Positions 8,433 to 15,086 of a DNA stretch of 36,596 nt are shown here, one piece after another. The stretch comes from Komarekiella delphini-convector SJRDD-AB1 (GTDB lineage Bacteria; Cyanobacteriota; Cyanobacteriia; Cyanobacteriales; Nostocaceae). Position 1 is the first letter of the stretch. Every line of letters starts with the position of its first letter. Under the pieces are notes generated by a model. It searched no databases and had not been told where the DNA came from. It was given only the letters and a program-made list of their open reading frames with translations. Location of the stretch: NCBI RefSeq assembly GCF_014831675.1, contig NZ_VJXY01000059.1, forward strand, positions 1-36,596. Reading direction: 5' to 3'. The position numbers were made by a program, and so were the translations under genes.

Positions 8433-8972
8433 CTACACACCTACAGGAGTTTTAGTCTCTGTTGCCGGCTGTGTACCGTCTCCTTCGAGTGCCTGCCCTT
8501 CAATAAATGAGCGCAGCATCCAAGCCATCTCTTCATGTTCTTCCATCAACCCAGTCAGAAAGTCAGCAGTACCCTCATCATGGAACTGCTCACTACTTTG
8601 ATCAACGTGCTTCCTTAAATTGCGAATAACCTGTTCATGATCTTCTACTAGATTAGCTACCATCCCCGTTGCAGTGGGAACATTTCCAGCATGTTCTTTG
8701 AGGGTAGCAATTTTGAGAAATCCCTCCATTGAGCCAACTGGATAACCACCCAAGGCCCGAGTCCGCTCTGCTAAAGCATCAATATTGAGAGTCAGTTTTT
8801 CGTAGTGTTCTTCCCAAAGCTGGTGCAAAGAGCGGAACTGAGGCCCAACGACATCCCAATGGTACTTTTTGGTTTTCACTAAAAGTAGATAGGCATCTGC
8901 CAAATCTTGATTCAACAGATTAATTACACCTTGACGCTGTTCTTCTGTTAAACCAATGTTTATCGCACGCAT
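8433..8972 (-). CDS. dps: Dps family DNA-protecting ferritin-like protein
   Basis: 179 residues. Dps forms a 12-subunit shell in the cytoplasm that oxidises ferrous iron with peroxide, stores ferric iron, and protects DNA during starvation or oxidative stress. The ferroxidase site between subunits is intact: H38 in KKYHWDVVGPQF, H50 and E54 in SLHQLWEEHYE. The helix NIDALAERTRALGGYP and the late HEEMAWMLRSF helix complete the four-helix bundle. A C-terminal tail of ~15 residues (DGTQPATETKTPVGV) is variable in the family. Nostoc-type genomes encode several Dps paralogues; which one this is cannot be told. Its neighbours are other stress genes on the same strand. Confidence 0.93.
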   Translation of the reverse strand: MRAINIGLTEEQRQGVINLLNQDLADAYLLLVKTKKYHWDVVGPQFRSLHQLWEEHYEKLTLNIDALAERTRALGGYPVGSMEGFLKIATLKEHAGNVPTATGMVANLVEDHEQVIRNLRKHVDQSSEQFHDEGTADFLTGLMEEHEEMAWMLRSFIEGQALEGDGTQPATETKTPVGV

Positions 8973-9126
8973 TATTTTCCATCCCTAAGCGAACTTATTT
9001 ACTAAGTTCTCAAATTCAAGACATAATACACATCAACCCAAGGAAAGATTGTTAATTTAAATTAATTCCTAAATTTATAATTATGCCTATACCTTAAGAA
9101 GGTGCAAGCTTAGCATTATTAATTAA

Positions 9127-9160
9127 TAATGGGTAATTGCCTTTAGGCAATTACCCATTA
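9127..9160 (-). terminator. Perfect 15-bp hairpin after the small exported protein
   Basis: TAATGGGTAATTGCC (9127-9141) pairs perfectly with GGCAATTACCCATTA (9146-9160) around a TTTA loop. It lies 32 bases past the stop at 9192 on the leftward strand and would be a strong stem. The outer nine bases are the same TAATGGGTA core seen at 7319 and 9721. Confidence 0.65.
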
Positions 9161-9191
9161 TCACGAAAATATTAGCAACGTATTAGCTTTG

Positions 9192-9548
9192 TTACTTACC
9201 TGTAACTTTTTCCAAAAAATTCTTTACGTTTTCTTCCACTGAGGTTGAACTCTGCGAATTACTGGGACGCTTCTGCTTATCAATATCAGCAGCTCCTTGA
9301 ACTTCATTGAGTCCTTCGTTTGATTTCTTTTGAACCTCTTTCAGTCCTGGTGGTGGTGATTTTGCTACTTCATCAGTTTCGCGCTGAGTTTCAAGTAGTT
9401 GTGTTGTAGCTTCAGTAGGGTCACTTTGATAGCTATCGATCGCAAAAGCAGGAAAAGCACTAGATAAAAATAGTAAGGCGCAGGTAAAAGCCACAACTAG
9501 AAAGCGTACTGGATGTAAGATAGATAAAACAGAAGCAATAATCTTCAT
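9192..9548 (-). CDS. Small exported protein, low-temperature-induced-protein-like
   Basis: 118 residues. A clear signal peptide (FLVVAFTCALLFLSSAFPAFA, cleaved after ~residue 36) leaves a ~80-residue, charged, glutamine/serine-rich, probably disordered mature part (SYQSDPTEATTQLLETQRET, GLKEVQKKSNEGLNEVQGAA, ENVKNFLEKVTGK). I recall close relatives in Nostocales annotated as low-temperature-induced proteins, often near dps, which matches the context. No catalytic motif. The mature part resembles hydrophilic stress proteins in composition; the role is not known. Confidence 0.7.
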   Translation of the reverse strand: MKIIASVLSILHPVRFLVVAFTCALLFLSSAFPAFAIDSYQSDPTEATTQLLETQRETDEVAKSPPPGLKEVQKKSNEGLNEVQGAADIDKQKRPSNSQSSTSVEENVKNFLEKVTGK

Positions 9549-9714
9549 TTGGAATCCTCGATAACAGCTTTAACAACGCAGAACTTTTACTTGGAGAGGG
9601 AAACTCACGCCTTCACATAGTCGATTTGACCAGTCGAATTCACATATGTGCTTCCATCTTAAAGTTCTTGTTCACCGAACTTTACGAAAGAAATTGTCTT
9701 TGTATTCCACACTA

Positions 9715-9762
9715 ATTCATTAATGGGTATTGAGTAAATACTCTACCCATTATTTGATGAAT
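9715..9762. repeat. Bulged hairpin with the TAATGGGTA core
   Basis: Nested pairs: ATTCAT/ATGAAT outside, TAATGGGTA (9721-9729) with TACCCATTA (9744-9752), then GAGTA with TACTC around a 2-base loop; a TT bulge interrupts the left arm. It is located in a promoter region rather than at a gene end, suggesting a dispersed repeat rather than a terminator. Confidence 0.6.
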
Positions 9763-9924
9763 ACATTGCGTTGACCAGATTCTTCATTTATGGTTCGCCT
9801 ATATATTTCTACTTTGAACGCATTAATGCTTGAATCGGTCTGTGGAATGAAGTTGCTGCTATTTATATTTACAACAAAATCATTCCCTAGGTAGATCAAC
9901 TTAACATAATTTTAGCAAGCTAAA

Positions 9925-10023
9925 GGCCCCAGGATTTATATCTAGTTCTATAGCCGGCTGATTTATTGCAATAAATTAATTGGTAGGCAGAGTAACTTAA
10001 CACAGGCTACAATACCTGGGGCC
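9925..10023. repeat. 99-bp segment bounded by a 9-bp perfect inverted repeat
   Basis: GGCCCCAGG at 9925-9933 is matched by CCTGGGGCC at 10015-10023, ending 20 bases before the start codon of the repeat protein. It may be a small mobile-type element, or a stem that folds the leader of the downstream gene. Confidence 0.5.
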
Positions 10024-10043
10024 AGTATATTTAGATAAAATTA

Positions 10044-12515
10044 ATGACATCTACTACAACATATACTTACGACACAAATGGAAACGTCATATCCGAGAAG
10101 ATTGACAATAACAGTGATGGAATAACGGACTCGGCCATCACCTACAGATATAATCTAATATCCCAAAGCTATAAGTCTGATAACGACGGTACAGTTCAGC
10201 CTGTCGAAACTTATACCTACGATGCAAATGGAAAAGTGACTACTTACAAAAGCTACGTATACAATAGCGATGGTAGTCTTTTCTCTGTCGAGGTTAGTAC
10301 TTACGATGGTAATGGCAATGTAAGTACCAAAAACTCAGAATACTTTAGCGACGGCACGATTGAATATGCCGAAACCTACATCTACGATGTCAACGGCAGA
10401 GAGACATTCTATAGGATGTACCCAGGAAGCACAGACTACGCTACAGTCGGTCGCACTCAAACCTATGATGCCAACGGCAACTTGATTTTTGAAGAATTTT
10501 TTAATCAGTATGCCTATAGCGCTAGCCATTATGTGTATGATGCCAACGGCAGGTTGACTTCCAGAAGAATTGATCGCGAAGAACCAGGCGATACAACTAT
10601 TTCTACCTTTACTTACGATGCTAACGGCAACCGCACATCCCAAAGCATTGATGTCTATGGCGACGGCACAGTTGACAAGGTTATTACATCTGCTTACGAT
10701 GCCAATGGCAACAAGATATCCGAAAGCTCTGTCTTTAGCGATCGCACGATTGAATATATCTACATCGCTACCTACGATGCCAACAACAACAAGACATCCG
10801 AGAGTTATGACAACAACGGCGATGGCATTTTTGAGATTGTCTACACTTATGCCTACGATACCAACGGCAACAAGATAACCGAGAGCCGTAACGACAATAA
10901 CGACGGCATTGCTGAGAGTGTCTACACTTATACCTACGATGCCAACGGCAACAAAACGTCGGAGAACTATGACAATAATGGCGATGGCATCGCTGATAGT
11001 GTATATACTTTTACTTATGATAGTAACGGCAACAAGACATCCGAAAGCCGTGACGAAAATGGCGATCGCATTGCGGAGAGTGTCTACATTTATGCCTACG
11101 ATCCCAACGACAGATTAACATTCGAGAGCCGTGACAAAAATGGCGACAGCATCCTTGAGTACGTTTACACTGCTACCTATAATGCCAACGGCAACAAAAC
11201 ATCCGAGAAATATGACAACAATGGCGACGGCATTTTTGAATATGCCTACACCGCTACGTATGATGCCAACGACAGATTAACATTCGAGAGCAGTGACGAA
11301 AATGGTGACGGCATCTTTGAATATATCTACACTGCTACCTACAATGCTAGCGGCAACAAGATATTTCAAAGCTATGATAACAATAGCGACGGCATCCTTG
11401 AATATGTTGACACTGCTATCTATGATGCCAAAGGTAACAAGATATCCGAGATCCGTGATGATCATGGCGACGGCATTGTTGACAGTATCTACATCGCTAC
11501 CTACGATGCCAACAGCAACAAGACATTCGAGAGTCGTGATGATCATGGCGACGGCATCCTTGAATCTATCTACACCGCTACCTACGATGCCAACGGCAAC
11601 AAGACATCCGAGAGTTATGACAACGATGGCGACGGCATTTTTGAATTTGTTTACAACTATACTTACGATCGCACATCTGCAAGCTACGACAATAATAATG
11701 ATGGCATAACTGATGCTGTTGTTATTTATGGCTACAACATCAACAACAAGTTAATATCTGAGCAAATTGATAACAACAATGATGGCATCACTGATGCTTT
11801 AGTCAGCTACACCTATGATGATAAGGGTCAACTCATATCGAAGACCATTAACAATGAACTAGTGCAAGGTTTGGTTCTCAATACTGACAACGTTAATGAT
11901 GAACTGATTGGTGATGCTGGTAATGACAAACTCTATGGTGGGAATGGTAACGACGAACTGTTGGGATTAGCTGGCAATGATCAAATCTCCGGTAACGACG
12001 GTAATGATGAGCTAGTGGGGTTTGATGGTGATGACAAACTCTACGGTAACGACGGTAATGATCAACTGTCGGGATTTGATGGCAATGACCAACTTATAGG
12101 TGGCAAGGGTAATGATACCCTTATTGGTGGTGCTGGCGCTGATATCCTAACTGGTGGTAGTAGTGGTGATCAGTTTATATTTGAGTACTTAAGTGATTCA
12201 TTACTGTCAAACTTTGATCAAATTACTGACTTAAAGATTGGTGTAGATCTCATTGATGCACCCAATACAGTTAATGCTGCCAATTTTGCCCAGCTTAGTA
12301 ATATTAGTACCCTGCTAGAGTTGGACATTCAAACTTTATTGAACACAACTACTTTTGTTGCCAATCAAGCCGCGACATTTAACCTGGATACAGGTGCTAA
12401 ACAGCGGACTTTCTTGGCTATTAATGATGCGATTAATGGATTTTCTGCCACAAGCGACGCCATCATTGAAATTACTGGTTATAGTGGTAATTTAGCTGCG
12501 CTGTCGATTGTTTAA
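10044..12515 (+). CDS. Large repeat protein: YD-like/calcium-loop repeats, RTX nonapeptides, bluetail-type C-terminus
   Basis: 823 residues without an N-terminal signal peptide. Residues ~7-613 are about 22 repeats; residues 243-539 are exactly eleven 27-residue units of the type TYDANGNKTSES plus DNNGDGI plus FEYVYT. The first half resembles RHS/YD repeats; the second is a D-x-N-x-D-G loop as in EF-hand or thrombospondin type-3 calcium sites. Residues ~618-705 carry about nine RTX nonapeptides (GGNGNDELL, GGKGNDTLI, GGAGADILT), which bind calcium in type I secreted proteins. The C-terminal ~115 residues, ending FLAINDAINGFSATSDAII and EITGYSGNLAALSIV, match the cyanobacterial bluetail domain of putative surface proteins. 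Likely secreted by type I secretion and held at the surface; no secretion genes are nearby. Start chosen at the only early ATG; its ribosome site is weak. Confidence 0.85.
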   Translation: MTSTTTYTYDTNGNVISEKIDNNSDGITDSAITYRYNLISQSYKSDNDGTVQPVETYTYDANGKVTTYKSYVYNSDGSLFSVEVSTYDGNGNVSTKNSEYFSDGTIEYAETYIYDVNGRETFYRMYPGSTDYATVGRTQTYDANGNLIFEEFFNQYAYSASHYVYDANGRLTSRRIDREEPGDTTISTFTYDANGNRTSQSIDVYGDGTVDKVITSAYDANGNKISESSVFSDRTIEYIYIATYDANNNKTSESYDNNGDGIFEIVYTYAYDTNGNKITESRNDNNDGIAESVYTYTYDANGNKTSENYDNNGDGIADSVYTFTYDSNGNKTSESRDENGDRIAESVYIYAYDPNDRLTFESRDKNGDSILEYVYTATYNANGNKTSEKYDNNGDGIFEYAYTATYDANDRLTFESSDENGDGIFEYIYTATYNASGNKIFQSYDNNSDGILEYVDTAIYDAKGNKISEIRDDHGDGIVDSIYIATYDANSNKTFESRDDHGDGILESIYTATYDANGNKTSESYDNDGDGIFEFVYNYTYDRTSASYDNNNDGITDAVVIYGYNINNKLISEQIDNNNDGITDALVSYTYDDKGQLISKTINNELVQGLVLNTDNVNDELIGDAGNDKLYGGNGNDELLGLAGNDQISGNDGNDELVGFDGDDKLYGNDGNDQLSGFDGNDQLIGGKGNDTLIGGAGADILTGGSSGDQFIFEYLSDSLLSNFDQITDLKIGVDLIDAPNTVNAANFAQLSNISTLLELDIQTLLNTTTFVANQAATFNLDTGAKQRTFLAINDAINGFSATSDAIIEITGYSGNLAALSIV
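10770..11660 (+). repeat. Eleven in-phase 81-bp tandem units coding 27-residue repeats
   Basis: Each unit begins at a TAC/TAT-GAT-GCC-AAC block and contains a GGCGACGGCAT or GGCGATGGCAT block. Flanking units are 23-29 residues long and more diverged, so the central array seems to be the most recently expanded part. Confidence 0.9.
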
Positions 12516-12536
12516 TCTAAGTTGTCATGGTCTGAG

Positions 12537-12588
12537 TCGGCGGTGATTCTTCCCATCCATAGAAGAAAATGGGCTTTTTCGTCGCCGA
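12537..12588. terminator. Bidirectional hairpin between converging genes
   Basis: TCGGCG (12537-12542) pairs with CGCCGA (12583-12588), and an inner CCCAT/ATGGG pair lies inside the loop. A CTTTTTC tract follows the inner stem. It sits 21 bp after the repeat protein and 37 bp after the leftward gene ending at 12626. Confidence 0.5.
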
Positions 12589-12625
12589 TTATCAGTAAAA
12601 AATTATACTCATCCTCCTATTTCTT

Positions 12626-13018
12626 TTACTCGCTCATGACAGAAGCGCTGCTTTCTTGAGATTCCTGCCAAAGTTTGTGCAAAAAGAACTCAGCGCGATC
12701 GCTGATAGTAGTCACAAACACACCCACAGCATCCTCAGAACCATTTGATAGCCAAGAACCCCGCAGAGTGACCTCCATATACTCAGTATCGCAAGCACAC
12801 AGAGTAATGATTTCTCTGTCATCGCGCTTCACTTCCGCCTTTAGTACTTCTACTCCTGGCAAATCAATAGGAAGCAAAAAGGAAGCGGTACTAGGTTCAA
12901 TGCATAGACATTGACCGACTCGCATTGCCAAAATCACTCGCTGCGCTACCCATTCTTCCAGTGACAGAGTAAGACACTCTAAATAAAAGCTCCTATCGGT
13001 GTAAGTTAATTTCAGCAT
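12626..13018 (-). CDS. Conserved cyanobacterial hypothetical protein
   Basis: 130 residues. Not recognised as a named family. It is a mixed alpha/beta soluble protein without signal or membrane segments; the middle (SFLLPIDLPGVEVLKAEVKR, then REIITLCACDTEYMEVTLRG) looks beta-rich, and the end is a helix (DRAEFFLHKLWQESQ). An AGGAG ribosome site lies about 10 bases before the ATG. It follows the gene ending at 13035 on the same strand with a 16-bp gap, so the two likely form an operon. Confidence 0.65.
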   Translation of the reverse strand: MLKLTYTDRSFYLECLTLSLEEWVAQRVILAMRVGQCLCIEPSTASFLLPIDLPGVEVLKAEVKRDDREIITLCACDTEYMEVTLRGSWLSNGSEDAVGVFVTTISDRAEFFLHKLWQESQESSASVMSE

Positions 13019-13034
13019 TCCTTATGCTCTCCTG

Positions 13035-13352
13035 TTATTCCAGGTCTACTTGCACATCTATCCAGAACTGTGTAGCGCGATCGCGCCAAGCTTCGCTAAC
13101 GGTAAAATAGTTTTGCCGCAAAACTTTCCACATTCGCTCAATAGAAGCGATTGCTAAGCGAATGTGTTTCGGCACTTCAATAATCAAGCTGCGAGAGTGA
13201 AGCCATCCACCTTGGATCACATTTGTGACTAACAGCGCGATCGCCTGCTTGATATTGACCTGGCATAGTGGTAAGTAATTTTGATAAACCACCATCACAG
13301 ATTGCTCTAATACTTGCGTTGCGATCGCCGTCAGACGGGTGCTTTGCACCAT
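13035..13352 (-). CDS. Conserved hypothetical protein, operon partner of the preceding entry
   Basis: 105 residues if started at the ATG at 13350-13352 (MVQSTRLTAIATQVLEQSVM). An upstream in-frame start at 13406 would add 18 residues (VREAAPRRTRRCA) that are just the translation of a dispersed DNA repeat, so it was rejected. The protein is mostly helical with a hydrophobic middle (IKQAIALLVTNVIQGG) and a C-terminal WKVLRQNYFTVSEAWRDRA part. No family recognised; no catalytic motif. Sixteen bases separate it from the next gene on the strand. Confidence 0.6.
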   Translation of the reverse strand: MVQSTRLTAIATQVLEQSVMVVYQNYLPLCQVNIKQAIALLVTNVIQGGWLHSRSLIIEVPKHIRLAIASIERMWKVLRQNYFTVSEAWRDRATQFWIDVQVDLE

Positions 13353-13354
13353 TG

Positions 13355-13395
13355 CACAGCGTCTTGTTCGCCTTGGCGCAGCCTCTCGTACAGAA
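13355..13395. repeat. Dispersed Nostoc-type repeat fragment
   Basis: The stretch containing TTCGCCTTGGCGCAGCCTCT and CGTACAGAAG resembles the very common Nostocales repeat built on CTCGTAGAGAAG and GCCTTGGCGTAG. It sits immediately upstream of the hypothetical gene start at 13352. Assigned from memory of the repeat family. Confidence 0.45.
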
Positions 13396-13426
13396 GATAT
13401 CGTCACAGCCTCACTCCTTATAAAAA

Positions 13427-13460
13427 AACCCCCGCTTCTTGTTTGGGTGAAGCGGGGGTT
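13427..13460 (-). terminator. Intrinsic terminator, leftward
   Basis: AACCCCCGCTTC (13427-13438) and GAAGCGGGGGTT (13449-13460) form a perfect 12-bp GC-rich stem; on the leftward strand it is followed by seven T residues (A-run at 13422-13428). It ends transcription of the small gene at 13488-13736 before the next leftward gene. Confidence 0.85.
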
Positions 13461-13487
13461 AGAAATTGACCGGAAAATTTTCTGGTC

Positions 13488-13736
13488 TTATATCGGTACA
13501 GTATTTCTATGCCTGTACCTCCCGCTTCCTTCATCTAGTTGTAGTTTTGCATTCAGCGCACTAATGCTGAGATATCTAAAATCATTATTACCCTCTGTGA
13601 TTTGCCCATGATTTCGGCTACCATCGCCCATAAATAAATACTCCACTCCCACATTGGCTGATTCCCAACCGGCTCGGCAGTTGGTAGCACGCAAGGAAGT
13701 AGAGATGGGGTAAATGGATTTCACAGAAAATTTCAC
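13488..13736 (-). CDS. Small conserved hypothetical protein
   Basis: 82 residues from a GTG at 13734-13736, with AAGGA upstream. The sequence begins MKFSVKSIYPISTSLRATNC and includes GWESANVGVEYLFMGDGSRN. No family was recognised; it is soluble and beta-type in composition. Support for being a real gene: a strong intrinsic terminator lies 28 bp after its stop, and it is divergently arranged with the ribbon-helix-helix gene across a 71-bp shared promoter region, an arrangement common for a regulator and its target. Confidence 0.55.
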   Translation of the reverse strand: MKFSVKSIYPISTSLRATNCRAGWESANVGVEYLFMGDGSRNHGQITEGNNDFRYLSISALNAKLQLDEGSGRYRHRNTVPI

Positions 13737-13807
13737 CTATTGAACATTCCTTTAAACATACTACACTTGTATTACTATCCTGTCTATACCTTTAAGGAGA
13801 AAAAGTC

Positions 13808-14143
13808 ATGCATACGATCGCGCGCACCCCAACCACCGACATGGAAGTTACCAGCATTCGCCTAGAGCGAGAACTCAAAGATAAACTCAAAGAAATAGCA
13901 GGCAATCAGGGATATCAAGCTCTGATCCGAGATATCCTCTGGAATTATGTACAGCAAAAATCAGGTGAGTGGAAGCCTAGATTTTCGCGAGCCGATATTC
14001 GAGCTAGCATAGCTGCCACAGCTCAGCAAGAAGAACGCTGCGTACTTACAGGTCAATTAATTCAACCCCAACAACCAATGTTGCTAGGACTAACGAGGAA
14101 TGGTGACATGGTTCCTCTCAGTGTCGAAAGCTTGGCTGGATAG
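13808..14143 (+). CDS. Ribbon-helix-helix (CopG/MetJ-like) putative DNA-binding protein
   Basis: 111 residues; AAGGAG at 13794-13799 lies 8 bases before the ATG. Residues ~13-53 fit a ribbon-helix-helix: a short strand MEVTSIRLE followed by helices ERELKDKLKEIA and YQALIRDILWNYVQQ. Such proteins dimerise and insert the paired strand into the DNA major groove. The C-terminal half (CVLTGQLIQPQQPMLLGLTR, MVPLSVESL) is not a known toxin partner and may sense a ligand. It could repress itself and the divergent 13736 gene; no operator was identified with confidence. Confidence 0.6.
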   Translation: MHTIARTPTTDMEVTSIRLERELKDKLKEIAGNQGYQALIRDILWNYVQQKSGEWKPRFSRADIRASIAATAQQEERCVLTGQLIQPQQPMLLGLTRNGDMVPLSVESLAG

Positions 14144-14276
14144 TCTTACCTTCAAGTGAATGCAGCTCAGTTATCTTCAGTAGTAACTGGACTGCATTTA
14201 GAATTTTGTCGGTAAAATTTTTTCAAAAACTCATAAGCTATTACGCTTTTAAATTGCACAGTCACTCATGAGGTTC

Positions 14277-14310
14277 GTTAACCGCTGACGGTTAACTGTC
14301 AACTGTCAAC
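14277..14310. repeat. Hairpin plus heptamer short tandem repeat
   Basis: GTTAACCG (14277-14284) pairs with CGGTTAAC (14289-14296) around CTGA; ACTGTCA is then repeated twice. It lies 134 bp after the ribbon-helix-helix gene and may act as its terminator. Confidence 0.6.
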
Positions 14311-14472
14311 AGCCAGTACGAAAAGATGTGCAGATTATATGCGCGACAGCTTATATATAGTAATCAAGTAATCAAATTCTAAAGCAACCAGCCTTTATAC
14401 GATTATTAGCTCTTTTAACTAAAATTTAACAATATTTAACAAATAGAAAAATGATTAAAAAGAATAGAACTT

Positions 14473-14569
14473 ATACCATTTCACGGAATTTTTGATACAA
14501 ATCACTTTTCTTACTCCCTCTGCTCAAGAACAGCTTGCCATCTGTATCAATCTTAAGGTGAAACGGTAT
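14473..14569. repeat. MITE-like 97-bp element with two-tier inverted repeats
   Basis: Outer arms ATACCATTTCAC (14473-14484) and GTGAAACGGTAT (14558-14569) pair with one mismatch; inner arms TTGATACA (14492-14499) and TGTATCAA (14543-14550) pair perfectly. No coding sequence is inside. It has the size and shape of a non-autonomous miniature element. Confidence 0.6.
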
Positions 14570-14798
14570 TAGGCAATAATACCCCGATAAATTCTTGGCG
14601 ATCACCCTCGAAAAACTGTCAAAATTTTTTCTGAAGCTTTACCTTAAAGTTTGACGAATATAAAAGTGGCTTGTTCAGCGTATACATTAGAAAAAATATT
14701 ACAAAATTTTGATAAATGCTTCAGTGTTAACGCGGTGAGTTTTTCTAGAGGTATCGTCTCAATTCCAGAGAAATTACGGTTTATGTATACTTACAGAC

Positions 14799-14884
14799 AG
14801 GATATTCTAAGCCCAAGTGAGTAAATTACCTCAACATAAGCAAGCCAAGTATAATCTGGCTGAGGCATTTTAGGATATTCTAAG
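14799..14884. promoter_or_regulatory. Pair of 13-bp direct repeats upstream of the kinase-like operon
   Basis: AGGATATTCTAAG occurs at 14799-14811 and 14872-14884, start to start 73 bp (about seven helical turns). Between them CCTCA/TGAGG and GCCA/TGGC can pair. The second copy lies 77 bp before the small ORF at 14961, so the two may be binding sites for a regulator. Inferred only from the repeat. Confidence 0.35.
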
Positions 14885-14960
14885 TATCTTATTACCTATG
14901 TAGAGATTTGTTTAATACACCACAAACTTGGTCATCTGACATAGAAAGAGGCTATAACAG

Positions 14961-15086
14961 GTGAAAGAAAGTATTCATACAAAATTTGCAAATCATCAGG
15001 GTGTAACAACACCATTATTAGTAAAGAATATGCCAAGAGGTTGGGTGCAAAAACAATGGGGTTATCCAGGGGCGTGCCAGGAATGA
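14961..15086 (+). CDS. Small ORF translationally coupled to the kinase-like gene
   Basis: 41 codons from GTG 14961, with AGAGG about 9 bases upstream. The peptide starts MKESIHTKFANHQG and ends RGWVQKQWGYPGACQE. Its stop codon overlaps the chosen start of the next gene as ATGA (15083-15086), a typical coupling signal. No homologue was recognised. It may be a real micro-protein, a leader peptide, or the true N-terminal region of an ancestral longer protein in another frame. Confidence 0.35.
   Translation: MKESIHTKFANHQGVTTPLLVKNMPRGWVQKQWGYPGACQE

Larger units (their letters stand above)
9549..10043. other. Intergenic between divergent genes, with two inverted-repeat structures
   Basis: 495 bp between a leftward and a rightward gene, so both promoters lie here. 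It also contains the bulged hairpin at 9715-9762 and a 9-bp inverted repeat spanning 9925-10023, listed separately. No gene recognised. Confidence 0.6.
14144..14960. other. Long intergenic region with repeats, no gene before the small ORF at 14961
   Basis: 817 bp. Contents: hairpin GTTAACCG/CGGTTAAC at 14277-14296 running into heptamer repeats ACTGTCA to 14310 (short tandem repeat of Nostoc type); a MITE-like palindrome at 14473-14569; two copies of a 13-bp direct repeat at 14799 and 14872. The latter part probably holds the promoter of the kinase-like operon. Confidence 0.6.

Noticed and set aside
10770-11660. Regular 81-bp repeats as a possible CRISPR array
   Set aside because: The period is coding (27 codons), there are no conserved palindromic repeats with unique spacers, and no cas genes are present.
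10335-11709. Several overlapping frames of 69-138 codons on both strands in the repeat-protein gene
   Set aside because: They are by-products of the 81-bp repeat read in other frames; the RTX and bluetail parts fix the true frame.
13353-13406. N-terminal extension of the hypothetical protein at 13035
   Set aside because: The 18 extra residues are translated dispersed-repeat sequence; the ATG at 13352 is the more likely start.
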